A DNA stretch of 64,000 bases from G965276765 sp965276825 (GTDB lineage: Bacteria > Actinomycetota > Acidimicrobiia > Acidimicrobiales > Palsa-688), in NCBI GenBank assembly GCA_965276825.1, contig OZ255630.1, positions 372,001 to 436,000 on the forward strand. The letters are read 5' to 3'. The translations under genes were made by a program, and so were the position numbers. Position 1 is the first letter of the stretch; the number at the start of each line of letters is the position of its first letter. Positions 16,935-24,734 of this stretch are shown piece after piece. Below the pieces are notes generated by a model. The model had not been told where the DNA came from and did no database searches. It saw only the letters and a program-made list of their open reading frames with translations.

Positions 16935-17262
16935 CGGTGGTCCCTTCGCTGCCGGCGTCGCCGGTGGTCTCGGAGTTGGGAGGTTCCAGCGGTTGAGCGG
17001 GTCCGGGTCGAAGTTCGCCGGCGTCGGCTTTGCGCCCGTAGAGCTCGCCGGTGAACACGGCCAGGAGCGTCGGCGCGGAAGCGCACTGCTCGTCGGGCGA
17101 GAGGCTGTCGAGATAGCTCGAGAGGCGGCGCAGGATGCTCCCGAACGCTTGGGTGTCGACGGCGGGGTCGGCGAAGGCCGCCAGCACCTGGCGTCCTCGT
17201 CTCGCTGTCTCGTCAGTGGCCGCGGTCAGGGCTTGCTGGTGTAGGTCGTCGGCGTAGCTCAC
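16924..17262 (-). CDS. Hypothetical protein upstream of the tape measure gene
   Basis: A 112-residue protein with an N-terminal helical domain (SYADDLHQQALTAATDETARRGRQVLAAFADP, then LRRLSSYLDSLSPDEQ) and a disordered acidic tail rich in Pro/Gly/Thr. Its end overlaps the tape measure start by 11 bases and its GTG start overlaps the preceding stop. Tail assembly chaperones normally occupy this place before a tape measure gene, often with a programmed slip. I cannot confirm that identity from sequence. Confidence 0.6.
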   Translation of the reverse strand: MSYADDLHQQALTAATDETARRGRQVLAAFADPAVDTQAFGSILRRLSSYLDSLSPDEQCASAPTLLAVFTGELYGRKADAGELRPGPAQPLEPPNSETTGDAGSEGTTDGH

Positions 17263-17648
17263 GTGATTCCCCCGGAATCACGGCGGGCGCCGGCCGTCAC
17301 GCGATCGACGAGGGTCGACCGGTGCGACGTCGGATCCGCGGGGCGTGGTAGCTGGCGTGGCCGGCTGAGCCGCATCGGGCCGACGTGCTCGACGCCGACG
17401 GTGGCCCGGTACGTGGTATCCGGAGGGCCGACGACGATCCGATGGCCGTAGACGGCCAGGCCCTCGGCGAGAGCGCCGACTTCGGAGCGGTCGATGAGCC
17501 GGCCATCGCGCGGCACGCCGAGCTCGGCCGTGGGTGCGACGGCCGCGGCCCCGTCGGTCATCGCTTCGATGTGGTCCCTGACCGGAACCGCCCACACCCG
17601 GACCGGGCCTTCGCCGGGCGGCGGCGCGTCCTTCGCTCGGGCGGTCAT
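17259..17648 (-). CDS. Hypothetical element protein
   Basis: The 129-residue product begins MTARAKDAPPPGEGPVRVWA and contains beta-rich segments (RLIDRSEVGALAEGLAVYGHRIVVGPPDTTYRATVGVEHVG) before a basic tail. I do not recognise it. The ATG overlaps the stop of the preceding gene as ATGA and its stop overlaps the next start, so it is a tightly coupled member of the operon. Confidence 0.6.
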   Translation of the reverse strand: MTARAKDAPPPGEGPVRVWAVPVRDHIEAMTDGAAAVAPTAELGVPRDGRLIDRSEVGALAEGLAVYGHRIVVGPPDTTYRATVGVEHVGPMRLSRPRQLPRPADPTSHRSTLVDRVTAGARRDSGGIT

Positions 17649-18073
17649 GCCCGCAGCTCCCGCTGGCGCTGGGCCCATTCCTGGAACAGGGCGTTGGTGT
17701 CGGTGCCGGCCGGGATGGCATCACCGACGGTGCCCTGACGCAGATTTGGGCCGCCGGATGGCGCTGCGGGATCGGTGCCGGCCGGCGGCGTCTGGGCGGC
17801 CGGCCGGGCGGGGTTGCGCCGGTCGAGGATCTCGGTGAGCTGGTCCATGGTCAGGGTGACCGTCTGCTCCCCGGTCGGCTCGGGGTTGGGCGGGAGCACG
17901 CTGCCGGGTCGCTGGGTGGCGTGGCCCTGGCGGAGGGAGCGGTCGGCGTCGGCATTGGCGCCGACGGCGGGCGGCACCCATGGGACCTGGGCGACCGCGC
18001 GGTTGCTGGGCGGGATGCGTAGCCATGCCTCGAGCTCGGCCGAGGACTGGGTGGTGAGGCGGGACTTCTTCAT
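17645..18073 (-). CDS. Hypothetical protein, first gene after the palindrome
   Basis: A 142-residue protein with a short charged N-terminal helix (SSAELEAWLRIPPSNRAVAQVPW), a long disordered Pro/Gly/Gln-rich middle, a predicted helix TVTLTMDQLTEILDRR, and a C-terminal helix ALFQEWAQRQRELR. A strong AGGAG lies seven bases before the ATG, stronger than for most genes here, and fits a new translation start after the non-coding palindrome. Function unknown. Confidence 0.65.
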   Translation of the reverse strand: MKKSRLTTQSSAELEAWLRIPPSNRAVAQVPWVPPAVGANADADRSLRQGHATQRPGSVLPPNPEPTGEQTVTLTMDQLTEILDRRNPARPAAQTPPAGTDPAAPSGGPNLRQGTVGDAIPAGTDTNALFQEWAQRQRELRA

Positions 18074-18119
18074 GGTGCGTCTCCTTTACTGGGTGGGTGT
18101 GACGGTTCGGAATGGGGGG

Positions 18120-18234
18120 CGCGGGGACCGCGGGGACTTGCGGGGACCTCGTTGGCCTGCGCACGCACACGTGCGTGCGCGTATCCGCGTAGACGTGGGT
18201 AACAGGGTCCCCGCAAGTCCCCGCGGTCCCCGCG
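18120..18234. repeat. Iteron-bearing inverted repeat; candidate replication origin of the element
   Basis: Two perfectly complementary 29-base arms (18120-18148 and 18206-18234) each contain three copies of GCGGGGAC at 9-10 base steps, giving six sites in two opposed sets. The 57-base loop holds a second perfect palindrome (18159-18180), with GCGCACGCAC and its complement separated by two bases. The right arm ends one base before the stop of the helicase-like gene. Iterons plus a hairpin next to a replication ATPase are typical of element origins; a strong transcription attenuator is the alternative. Confidence 0.6.
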
Positions 18235-18235
18235 G

Positions 18236-19795
18236 TCATGACGCCATCTCGGCACTCTCAGCAGTCATAAGTCTGGCGTCGTCACGGTCCGTGGTTACCG
18301 TCCAGATGGCGACCTTCGCTCGGTTGCGTCCGCGCGGGACGACCTGGAGACCGTCGGTGCCGAAGTGACGGCCCGCACGGGCCCGGATGGCCTGGCCAAG
18401 CTGCTTGGGGAAATCTGGCCGGCCGTAGGTGAGGCGGCCGGGGAGCGCGCCGCGAAGCGGGCTCGTCTCGACGTCCATGTCCTCGACGAGCTGGGCGACC
18501 GTGACGTCCCATCCGGCGAACCGATCCCGCCACGCGGTCAGCCAGGCCTCCCACTCGAGGGCGTCGGCGTCGGCCTGGTCGTGGAAGGCGGCCAGGTTGT
18601 CGAGGAACCCGTTGACGCCGGCATGGGCGAGGATTGCGCCGAGCGTCTTGGCCCACGGGGTGAAACCGCCGAGCGCGGGCACGTCGGCTGGCGGACGACC
18701 GGCAGCCCACCACGCGCGAGCAACGATGAGCACTGCAGCGACGAACTCGCCGCGGCAGTCCGCGACGTGGGCTTCGAGGTCGGCGTGACGGAAGCCCTGG
18801 CGGGCCCACGGGCGGGCCTGGCGGGCGTTGAGCCGGATCCGGTAGCAGCGCCGGGCGAGGTCGCCGCCGACGGCGAGGGCGTTGCCGGTGGCGATCCATG
18901 TGGCCCGGTTGCGGACAGTGATGTCGCCGGTACGGCCGAGCTCGCGGTCGGAGATGGTGTCGGCGGTGAGGACCGACGCCAGGGCGGAGGAGCGTATGGT
19001 CACTTCCACGTTGTCGAACACCACCAGCGCCGGTCCTCGGGCAAGGGCGGAGGTGATCGTCTTTCGGACCTCGTCTTCGTGGGCGGACAGAGGTCGGGGC
19101 TCGGCGCTGTGGCCGGTGGCGAGCCGGGCGACGACGGTGGCGAGCAGTCCTTTGCCGGTGCCGGGCTCGGGTGCGTCGATCAGGGCGAGGGGGACCTGGC
19201 CGGCGACCGCCGGTCGCAGGAACGGGGTGAGCAGCAGGGCCCAGGCGTTGGCGCGGTCGGCGTCGGTCTCCCACGGGAAATCGGCGAGCAGGTCGTCGAT
19301 GAGCGCTACGGCGGTCGTAAGATCCGACGGGGACGGCCGGTCCGGGATGGGAGGCACGTCGAGCGTCGGCGCTGGGACGTGCAGCACCCGCGTCGCAGGG
19401 TCCCAGCCTGCGTCGGCGTGGACGGTGCCGTCGGGGCGCAGCGTCGGAGTCTCGACGACCGCCTCGAGGGCGGGGAGCTGGTTGTGGCGTCCGCGTGCGA
19501 GCAGGTTGCGGACCGGGTCGAGGGGCGGGAACACGTGCACACGACCGTCTTTGGTGGCTCTGACGGTGTCGGCCACCTCGGCCAGCCGGGCTCGGGCGGT
19601 GTCGACGGTGAGCGGCTCGGCGGCCGGTCGGCCGTGCTCGTCGACCCTGACTCTGGTCAGGACGCCCTCGCGGACGAAGATCACGGGCGGGTCGTTCGCT
19701 GCGACCAGCGCGGCGTCGAGGTCGTCGGTGACGTTGCGCAGCTGGCGGCCGTTCACGACGACTTCGGGCCTGCTGGCCGCCTCGTCGCCGCTCAC
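18236..19795 (-). CDS. AAA+ helicase/primase-like ATPase of the element
   Basis: The 519-residue protein has an N-terminal region of about 180 residues with LRPDGTVHADAGWDPATRVLH, as seen in phage and plasmid primase-helicases. An ATPase core follows with Walker A PEPGTGKGLLATV, Walker B ALVVFDNVE and a sensor-like WIATGNALAVGGDLARRCYRI. The C-terminal region has a winged-helix-like fold ending with VVPRGRNRAKVAIW. It probably unwinds or initiates replication of the excised element, since the iteron palindrome lies directly after it. It is fourth in the operon starting from the excisionase-like gene, with a 4-base overlap with the preceding gene. Confidence 0.8.
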   Translation of the reverse strand: MSGDEAASRPEVVVNGRQLRNVTDDLDAALVAANDPPVIFVREGVLTRVRVDEHGRPAAEPLTVDTARARLAEVADTVRATKDGRVHVFPPLDPVRNLLARGRHNQLPALEAVVETPTLRPDGTVHADAGWDPATRVLHVPAPTLDVPPIPDRPSPSDLTTAVALIDDLLADFPWETDADRANAWALLLTPFLRPAVAGQVPLALIDAPEPGTGKGLLATVVARLATGHSAEPRPLSAHEDEVRKTITSALARGPALVVFDNVEVTIRSSALASVLTADTISDRELGRTGDITVRNRATWIATGNALAVGGDLARRCYRIRLNARQARPWARQGFRHADLEAHVADCRGEFVAAVLIVARAWWAAGRPPADVPALGGFTPWAKTLGAILAHAGVNGFLDNLAAFHDQADADALEWEAWLTAWRDRFAGWDVTVAQLVEDMDVETSPLRGALPGRLTYGRPDFPKQLGQAIRARAGRHFGTDGLQVVPRGRNRAKVAIWTVTTDRDDARLMTAESAEMAS

Positions 19796-19971
19796 CGGCG
19801 GCCAACGGTCAGGGCCTCGACGGCGTCGGCAAGCCAGAGCAGCGCAGCGTCGGTCCCGCCGGTCTCCTCGGCCAGGTCCTCGGCGCCGAGCTCTGGGTCT
19901 CGTCGGACCGTGTACCGACGGCCGAGGATCCGCTCCCGTCCCGCCATGTAGGTGTCGAGCGGCGACGGCAT
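19792..19971 (-). CDS. Small hypothetical protein before the helicase-like gene
   Basis: A 59-residue protein, MPSPLDTYMAGRERILGRRY at its N-terminus, then acidic helices (ELGAEDLAEE, TDAALLWLADAVEALT). ATG 19971 overlaps the upstream stop (ATGA) and its stop overlaps the ATPase start (GTGA). Its spacing and coupling support expression; the role is unknown, perhaps a partner of the ATPase. Confidence 0.6.
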   Translation of the reverse strand: MPSPLDTYMAGRERILGRRYTVRRDPELGAEDLAEETGGTDAALLWLADAVEALTVGRR

Positions 19972-20183
19972 CAGCAGGCCGCCTGGTCGACTCGGACGGG
20001 ACGGACCGGGTCGGCGAAAACGCACCACGGCAGATGCGGGAGACGGGCGCCGATCGACGCAGAGCGGCATCGGCCGCAGCGACGCAGGCCTGCGGTACCG
20101 TCGAGGTCGATCGTTTTGGCGACGGTCCGGAAGTAAGACGGAGCGGCCTGTGAGGGGCCGCTTCGTCGCGTCGGTCCGCTCAC
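19971..20183 (-). CDS. Small Cys-containing protein
   Basis: A 70-residue frame. The second half carries LRRCGRCRSASIGARLPHLPWCVF, with Cys-x2-Cys, a His and a further Cys, which could form a small zinc-binding ribbon. The GTG start overlaps the stop of the excisionase-like gene as GTGA, and its stop overlaps the next ATG. Both couplings support it as a real gene. Confidence 0.5.
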   Translation of the reverse strand: MSGPTRRSGPSQAAPSYFRTVAKTIDLDGTAGLRRCGRCRSASIGARLPHLPWCVFADPVRPVRVDQAAC

Positions 20184-20386
20184 GAGGCGGCTGGCACGTC
20201 TAGGTCGAGGAGCCGGCGAAACGCGGCCATTGGAACGACCATGCGGTGGCCAAAGCGCAGCACTGGGAGTGTTCCCGCCCGTGCTGCGCTGTAGGCAGAG
20301 GCACGGCTGATCCCGAGGATCTTGCCTGCCTCCTCGACCGTGATGACTACACGGTCCTCTAGGTCAGTCAGCGTAGTAGATGGCAT
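20180..20386 (-). CDS. Excisionase-like HTH protein, first gene of the element operon
   Basis: The 68-residue product has a clear excisionase/MerR-like helix-turn-helix and wing: VVITVEEAGKILGISRASAYSAARAGTLPVLRFGHRMVVPMAAFRRLL. It is divergently placed from the regulator-integrase pair and begins the minus-strand operon. It could therefore act as the recombination directionality factor, link excision to replication of the element, or repress the intergenic promoters. The 65-base divergent gap is AT-richer than the surroundings. Confidence 0.8.
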   Translation of the reverse strand: MPSTTLTDLEDRVVITVEEAGKILGISRASAYSAARAGTLPVLRFGHRMVVPMAAFRRLLDLDVPAAS

Positions 20387-20451
20387 GACACGGTTGTAGT
20401 TCGTGGTCTGCCTGTTGTCAAGCTGTCTGGCTTAGAGTTAGACTCGATGAC

Positions 20452-20958
20452 ATGAAACGAACCCGGCTTGAGTTGCCAGGCGAGGACGGATGGTCCCGGC
20501 TGGACGTCGGTCCAGGGGCGCAGACCTTCGTCCGAGAAGTAGAGGTCGACGGGCGGCAGGTCCTGTCAGGGATCCGCGTCGAGGTCGACGGGCGCCCGCT
20601 CAGAAGTATCGACCTGCACGCGGTCCCACTGACGGCGATCGAGCACGCTCTCAACGACCCCTTGCGTCGGGCGGTGATCGCCGGCGTGGGAGGTCCGAGC
20701 TCTAGGGCGGAGGCTGTTCGGGCGGCGGCCGCTCATCGGGCCTCACTGGACGTGAATGCGCCGACGGGCCGCCCCTACCCGGACGATTTCTACCGCCGGG
20801 TGGCGGCTGCCTACAACGCGCTCGTCTCTGCGGGGCGGAGTCCGGCGCCGGCGTTGGCTGAGGCGAACTCGGTTCCGGTCACGACGGTCCACGGTTGGAC
20901 TCGAGAGGCTCGGCGGAGAGGGGCGCTCCCCCCGGCCCGGAAGGGGAAGGCGGGGTGA
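20452..20958 (+). CDS. Putative DNA-binding protein coupled to the integrase
   Basis: The 168-residue protein has an N-terminal beta-rich part (RLELPGEDGWSRLDVGPG, TFVREVEVDGRQVLSGIRVEVDGRPL). Its C-terminal helical part, DDFYRRVAAAYNALVSAGRSPAPALAEANSVPVTTVHGWTREARRRG, has the pattern of a helix-turn-helix. Proteins of this layout are commonly found just before integrases in actinobacterial elements. Its stop overlaps the integrase GTG, implying coupled translation. It may regulate or assist integrase; this is by context. Confidence 0.65.
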   Translation: MKRTRLELPGEDGWSRLDVGPGAQTFVREVEVDGRQVLSGIRVEVDGRPLRSIDLHAVPLTAIEHALNDPLRRAVIAGVGGPSSRAEAVRAAAAHRASLDVNAPTGRPYPDDFYRRVAAAYNALVSAGRSPAPALAEANSVPVTTVHGWTREARRRGALPPARKGKAG

Positions 20959-22091
20959 GCGCGCGGGGGAGCGTGAAGCGAGACGCCAGCGGCCAGTGGG
21001 CCTACGTGTTCGACCGGGCGACACCGGACGGGCGCCGCAGGCAGGTGCGCCGTCGCGGGTTCGCCACGCGTCGGGAAGCCACCGCCGACATGGCGAAGGA
21101 GGCTGCGAAGGACACGCTCGGCCTCTACGTGGACCCAGCGAAGATCACGGTGGGGGAGTACCTGACGAGCCGTTGGCTGCCGTCGCTGGCGGCCACGGTG
21201 CGCCCGACTACCGCCGACACCTACCGGCGGCTCGCCGCCGTGCACATCATCCCGGCCCTCGGCGCGCTCCCGGTGCAGAAGCTGGACCGGGCGACGGTGT
21301 CGACGTGGCTCGGCGGCCTGGTGGCCAAGGGCCTGTCGGCGAAGAGCATCCGGAACATCCACGGGGTCCTGGCCAAGGCGCTCAACGACGCTGTCGACCT
21401 TGAGCTCGTCGCCCGGAACGCGGCCGCGCGACCGAAGGGTCTGCCGCCGGCCCGGCGGCCGGCGCCGAGGGCGTGGACCGCCGAGGAGCTCCGCAAGTTC
21501 CTCGGGCACACGGCGGCCGACCGGCTGCACCCGCTGTGGCGGCTTCTGGCGACGACCGGCTGCCGGCGCGGTGAGGCGCTCGGCCTGCGCTGGTCTGACG
21601 TCGACCTCGATGCGGGGATTATCACCATCACCCGGCAGCGGACCATCGCCGGCGGCCGGGTGGTCGAGGGGGCCCCGAAGACGGCGTCAGGCGCCCGGAC
21701 GGTGTCGCTCGACGACGGGACGGTCAAGGTGCTCCGCGCCTGGCGGAGCACCCAGTCGGCTGAACGGCTGATGATGGGCGCCGGGTGGGTCGACACGGGC
21801 CTCGTGTTCACCCATCCGACCGGAGGCGGCCTGTGGCCTCAAACGGTCACGGCGAAGCTCCGGACCGTCGCCGGCGAGCTCGGTCTGGCACCGATCGGGA
21901 TCCACGGCCTGCGCCACTCGGCGGCCACCAACCTGATCGGCGCCGGCGTCAACCCGAGGGTGGTCCAGCAGCGCCTCGGCCACGCCCACGTCAGCGTCAC
22001 CCTGGGCCTGTACACCCACGTCATGCCCGCCCACGACCGCCAAGCCGCCGACCTGCTGGCCACTGCAATCGATTCCGTGACCAGTCTGTGA
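20955..22091 (+). CDS. int: Tyrosine recombinase (phage-type integrase)
   Basis: The 378-residue protein has an N-terminal AP2-like arm-binding domain (RGSVKRDASGQWAYVFDRA, RRRGFATRREATADM) and a SAM-like core-binding domain (TVGEYLTSRWLPSL to HGVLAKALNDAVD). The catalytic domain shows the conserved Arg in TTGCRRGEALGLRW, the HGLRHSAAT box, and the distal Arg/His and Tyr in QQRLGHAHVSVTLGLYTHV. GTG 20955 was selected because it overlaps the upstream stop. It ends 41 bases from attR, as expected for an integrase that recombines in the adjacent tRNA-Lys gene. The candidate arm repeat overlaps the end of its coding sequence. Confidence 0.95.
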   Translation: MSARGSVKRDASGQWAYVFDRATPDGRRRQVRRRGFATRREATADMAKEAAKDTLGLYVDPAKITVGEYLTSRWLPSLAATVRPTTADTYRRLAAVHIIPALGALPVQKLDRATVSTWLGGLVAKGLSAKSIRNIHGVLAKALNDAVDLELVARNAAARPKGLPPARRPAPRAWTAEELRKFLGHTAADRLHPLWRLLATTGCRRGEALGLRWSDVDLDAGIITITRQRTIAGGRVVEGAPKTASGARTVSLDDGTVKVLRAWRSTQSAERLMMGAGWVDTGLVFTHPTGGGLWPQTVTAKLRTVAGELGLAPIGIHGLRHSAATNLIGAGVNPRVVQQRLGHAHVSVTLGLYTHVMPAHDRQAADLLATAIDSVTSL

Positions 22092-22097
22092 CCATCC
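22076..22097 (+). repeat. Candidate integrase arm-binding repeat, right
   Basis: This is the counterpart of 4880-4901, with GTGACCAGTCTGTGACC. It spans the last codons and the stop of the integrase gene. Confidence 0.5.
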
Positions 22098-22132
22098 GGG
22101 CCCGGATGGGCCCATCTGTGCAGGTCAGCGTT

Positions 22133-22156
22133 GTGCGCCCCCTGGGATTCGAACCC
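22133..22156. repeat. attR core within tRNA-Lys
   Basis: These bases form the acceptor 3' strand and most of the T-arm of tRNA-Lys and are identical to attL. Because the tRNA remains complete here, insertion does not inactivate it. Confidence 0.9.
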
Positions 22157-22205
22157 AGAACCTGCGGATTAAGAGTCCGTTGCTCTGCCATTGAGCTAGA
22201 GGCGC
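22134..22205 (-). tRNA. tRNA-Lys (CTT)
   Basis: The 72-base gene folds into a normal cloverleaf: acceptor GCGCCTC paired with GGGGCGC (one G-U), discriminator A, anticodon loop CTCTTAA and T-loop TTCGAAT. CCA is not encoded. It is the integration target of the neighbouring element. Confidence 0.95.
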
Positions 22206-22244
22206 AGGCGGGTCAGGGTAGCTGACGCCACCTCGGCCCGTTGG

Positions 22245-22318
22245 GGTGGCCGAGGGGACTCGAACCCCCGACTTCCAGGATCACAACCTGGCGCTCTAAC
22301 CAACTGAGCTACGGCCAC
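22245..22318 (-). tRNA. tRNA-His (GTG)
   Basis: The 74-base cloverleaf has acceptor GTGGCCG/CGGCCAC, anticodon loop TTGTGAT (GTG) and discriminator C. A G at the -1 position (base 22319) is encoded, as expected for tRNA-His. Confidence 0.95.
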
Positions 22319-22434
22319 CAAGGGAGCGACAGTCTGCCACATCGGGCCTCCGCCGCAAGGTGGCCGGCCGCCGCAGATGTTGTGTCGATCCGGCGGGTGG
22401 AGGGTAGGTCACGAGTGACGACGCGAGGGGTCCG

Positions 22435-23370
22435 ATGGCACACACACGCACGGAAGCGGGCGAGCAAGATCTGGTTCGGTTGTACCTCGACGGGATCGGC
22501 AAGTACCCGCTGCTGACCAAGGACGACGAGGTCGTGTTGTCCCAGGCCATCGAGGTCGGGCGCGAGGCTCGGGCCGGCCTGGAGGACCCCGGCAAGGTGA
22601 CCCCAGCCCGGCGCCGGGAGCTGCGGCGGGCGGCGACTGCGGGTGACGTGGCGGTCGAGACCTTCACCAATGCCAACCTGCGGCTGGTCGTGTCGATCGC
22701 CAAGAAGTACCAGTCGTCGGAGATGCCGCTCCTCGACCTCATCCAGGAGGGCAACCTCGGGCTGATCCACGCGGTCGAGAAGTTCGACTGGCGCAAGGGC
22801 TTCAAGTTCTCGACCTACGCCACCTGGTGGATCCGCCAGGCCATCGGCCGGGGCATCGACAACAGCTCCCGCACCATCCGCCTCCCCGTCCACGCCGGCG
22901 ACCAGATCCGTCGGCTCCTGCGGATGCGCAGCCAGATGGAGGGGGAGCTCGGCCGCCTGCCGAGCCCAGCCGAGCTGAGCGAGGTCATGCAGATGCCGGA
23001 GGAGGTCGTCGCCGAGCTGCTGCAGTACGGCGCGGAGCCGGTCTCCCTCGAAACGCCGATCGGCGCCGACGGGGACACGGAGCTGGCCGACATCGTCGCC
23101 GATCTCGGCGCACCGACCCCGTTCGAGGCCGTCGCCGCCAACATGCTCGGCACCGAGATCGACAAGCTCCTCGCCCCTCTCGACGACCGTGAGCGTCAGA
23201 TCCTGCGGCTGCGCTACGGCCTCGACCGCGGCGAACCCCGCACGCTCGAGGAGGTCGGCCGGGCCCTCGACCTCACACGCGAGCGGATCCGCCAGATCGA
23301 GCGCACCGCCCTCGCCAAGCTCCGCCACCCCTCCTCGGAGAACGGGGCGCACGACCTGCTCGCCAGCTGA
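22435..23370 (+). CDS. Sigma-70 family RNA polymerase sigma factor (SigA/SigB group)
   Basis: This 311-residue protein has region 1.2 (DLVRLYLDGIGKYPLLTKDDE), region 2 with NLRLVVSIAKKYQSSEMPLLDLIQEGNLGLIHAVEKFDWRKG broken by the core-binding helix, and the -10 recognition helix FSTYATWWIRQAIGR. Region 3 follows, and region 4.2 carries RTLEEVGRALDLTRERIRQIERTALAKLR. It lacks the long acidic N-terminal extension (region 1.1) of many primary sigma factors. It may be the primary factor of this lineage or a group 2 (HrdB/SigB-like) factor. An AGGGG lies before the ATG. Confidence 0.93.
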   Translation: MAHTRTEAGEQDLVRLYLDGIGKYPLLTKDDEVVLSQAIEVGREARAGLEDPGKVTPARRRELRRAATAGDVAVETFTNANLRLVVSIAKKYQSSEMPLLDLIQEGNLGLIHAVEKFDWRKGFKFSTYATWWIRQAIGRGIDNSSRTIRLPVHAGDQIRRLLRMRSQMEGELGRLPSPAELSEVMQMPEEVVAELLQYGAEPVSLETPIGADGDTELADIVADLGAPTPFEAVAANMLGTEIDKLLAPLDDRERQILRLRYGLDRGEPRTLEEVGRALDLTRERIRQIERTALAKLRHPSSENGAHDLLAS

Positions 23371-23540
23371 GACAGCACGGCCGCCACGTCAGGTCCCGTC
23401 CTCCGGGGTAGCGCGCCCGGTCGTGCGCCGGTCGCGCACCGGCGGCGCCATTCCCCCGAGCTTGCCGGACGCCGCGCCGACCTGCGAGATTCGCCGGGTC
23501 CGGGCGGGGGGTCCGGACCAGTGAGCTCGAGGAGACAACC

Positions 23541-24458
23541 ATGCACCTTCCATTGATCCGTTCCCGGCGAGGCGCGGTGATCGCCTTGACCGGCGCGGCT
23601 GCGCTGCTCGGCGCGGTCGCGCTGCCCGCCGCCACCTCGCAGGCCGCCACCGTCGCCGCCGCCCACCACCGGACCTTTGGTGACCACGACACGGCGGTCG
23701 TGGCCGGGACCACTTACCTGGCACTCGGCGACTCGGTGACCTTCGGCTACCGTGAGGCGGCCAACCTCCCGACGCCCGACTACCAGGATCAGGCCAGCTT
23801 CGTCGGCTACCCGGAGGACATCGGCACGGCCCTCGGCCTGAAGGCGGTCAACCCCTCCTGCCCGGGCGAGACCTCCGCCAGCCTGGTCGACGACACCAAG
23901 GCGAGCAATGGCTGCGAGGGCGCGAAGGGATACCGCACCAACTTCCCGCTCCACGTCGGCTACCGCGCCTCCCAGCTGCGCTTCGCCGAGTCCTACCTCG
24001 AGCACCATCGCAGCGTCCGGCTCGTGTCGCTGCTGATCGGCGCCAACGACGGGTTCCTCTGCCAGGCCACGACCGCCGACCACTGCGTCAGCGAGTACCC
24101 GGCGCTGCTCGCATCCGTCGCCGCCAACATCCGCACCACCCTTGCCGGCATCCGCCGCGTCGCCGGCTACCGGGGCCAGCTGGTCGTCCTCGACTACTAC
24201 GACCTCAACTATGCAGACCCGAAGGGCACCGCCACCACCGTCGCCCTCAACGCGACCATCCGATCGGCCGCCGGTCACTACCACGTCCGGATGGCCGACG
24301 CCTACCGCGCCTTCGAGGCGGCCGCGGCCCAGTCCGGCGGGGACAGCTGCAAGGCCGGCCTGCTCACGCAACTGACCACCGGCGGCTGCGGCGTGCACCC
24401 GAGCGTCGCCGGACAGGCGCTGCTCGCCCAGGTCGTCGAGGCGGCGGTCAGGAAGTAG
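23541..24458 (+). CDS. Secreted SGNH/GDSL hydrolase
   Basis: The 305-residue protein has a signal peptide (basic LIRSRRGA, hydrophobic core, cleavage near SQAATVAAA). An SGNH hydrolase fold follows: block I YLALGDSVTFGY (nucleophile Ser), Gly block in NPSCPGETSASL, block III LLIGANDGFL (Asn), and block V GGCGVHPSVAGQ (His). In the usual DxxH motif the Asp precedes His by three; here that position is Cys, so the third member of the triad is absent or supplied elsewhere. It is likely an exported esterase or lipase. It follows the sigma gene with its own Shine-Dalgarno (GAGGAG). Confidence 0.85.
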   Translation: MHLPLIRSRRGAVIALTGAAALLGAVALPAATSQAATVAAAHHRTFGDHDTAVVAGTTYLALGDSVTFGYREAANLPTPDYQDQASFVGYPEDIGTALGLKAVNPSCPGETSASLVDDTKASNGCEGAKGYRTNFPLHVGYRASQLRFAESYLEHHRSVRLVSLLIGANDGFLCQATTADHCVSEYPALLASVAANIRTTLAGIRRVAGYRGQLVVLDYYDLNYADPKGTATTVALNATIRSAAGHYHVRMADAYRAFEAAAAQSGGDSCKAGLLTQLTTGGCGVHPSVAGQALLAQVVEAAVRK

Positions 24459-24545
24459 CGCCTCCGGGGCCGGCCGCCTCGGGTCCGGGAGGAGCAGCGG
24501 GGGTTCACCTACGCTCGAGGCGTTGGTGGTCAGAGCCCCAAGCAC

Positions 24546-24619
24546 GCCCCCGTAGCTCAGCTGGATAGAGCGGCCGCCTTCTAAGCGGCGGGTCGCAGGT
24601 TCGAGTCCTGCCGGGGGCA
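24546..24619 (+). tRNA. tRNA-Arg (TCT)
   Basis: The 74-base cloverleaf has acceptor GCCCCCG/CGGGGGC, anticodon loop CTTCTAA (TCT), T-loop TTCGAGT and discriminator A. Confidence 0.95.
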
Positions 24620-24734
24620 CGGTCGCCGACCTCTCGCTTCACGCTCGCCGAGCGACGGCGGCCCAGGAAGGCGCCGACCGCGGCAGCGGACACCGCCGAC
24701 CATGTAGGCGCCGGGATCAGCGCATGCTTGACGG

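Larger units (their letters stand above)
4741..22156. mobile_element. Integrative element (prophage remnant or phage satellite) in tRNA-Lys
   Basis: A 24-bp sequence matching the 3' part of the tRNA-Lys gene occurs at both ends (4741-4764 and 22133-22156). The intact tRNA lies at the right end, and a tyrosine integrase ends 41 bases from it. Inside are excisionase-like HTH proteins, an AAA+ helicase-like ATPase, a tail tape measure gene, a small-terminase-like gene, a WhiB, a toxin-antitoxin pair and an IS256-type insertion. Large terminase, portal, capsid, tail tube and lysis genes are not visible, although about 17 kb is covered. The element may be a decayed prophage or a satellite depending on a helper phage. 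Boundaries rest on the repeat and are firm; the biological class is inferred. Confidence 0.88.

Noticed and set aside
18070..18255. A 61-codon minus-strand frame whose stop overlaps the ATG at 18073
   Set aside because: It runs through both arms of the perfect palindrome, so its sequence is dictated by the repeat. The next gene has its own strong Shine-Dalgarno.
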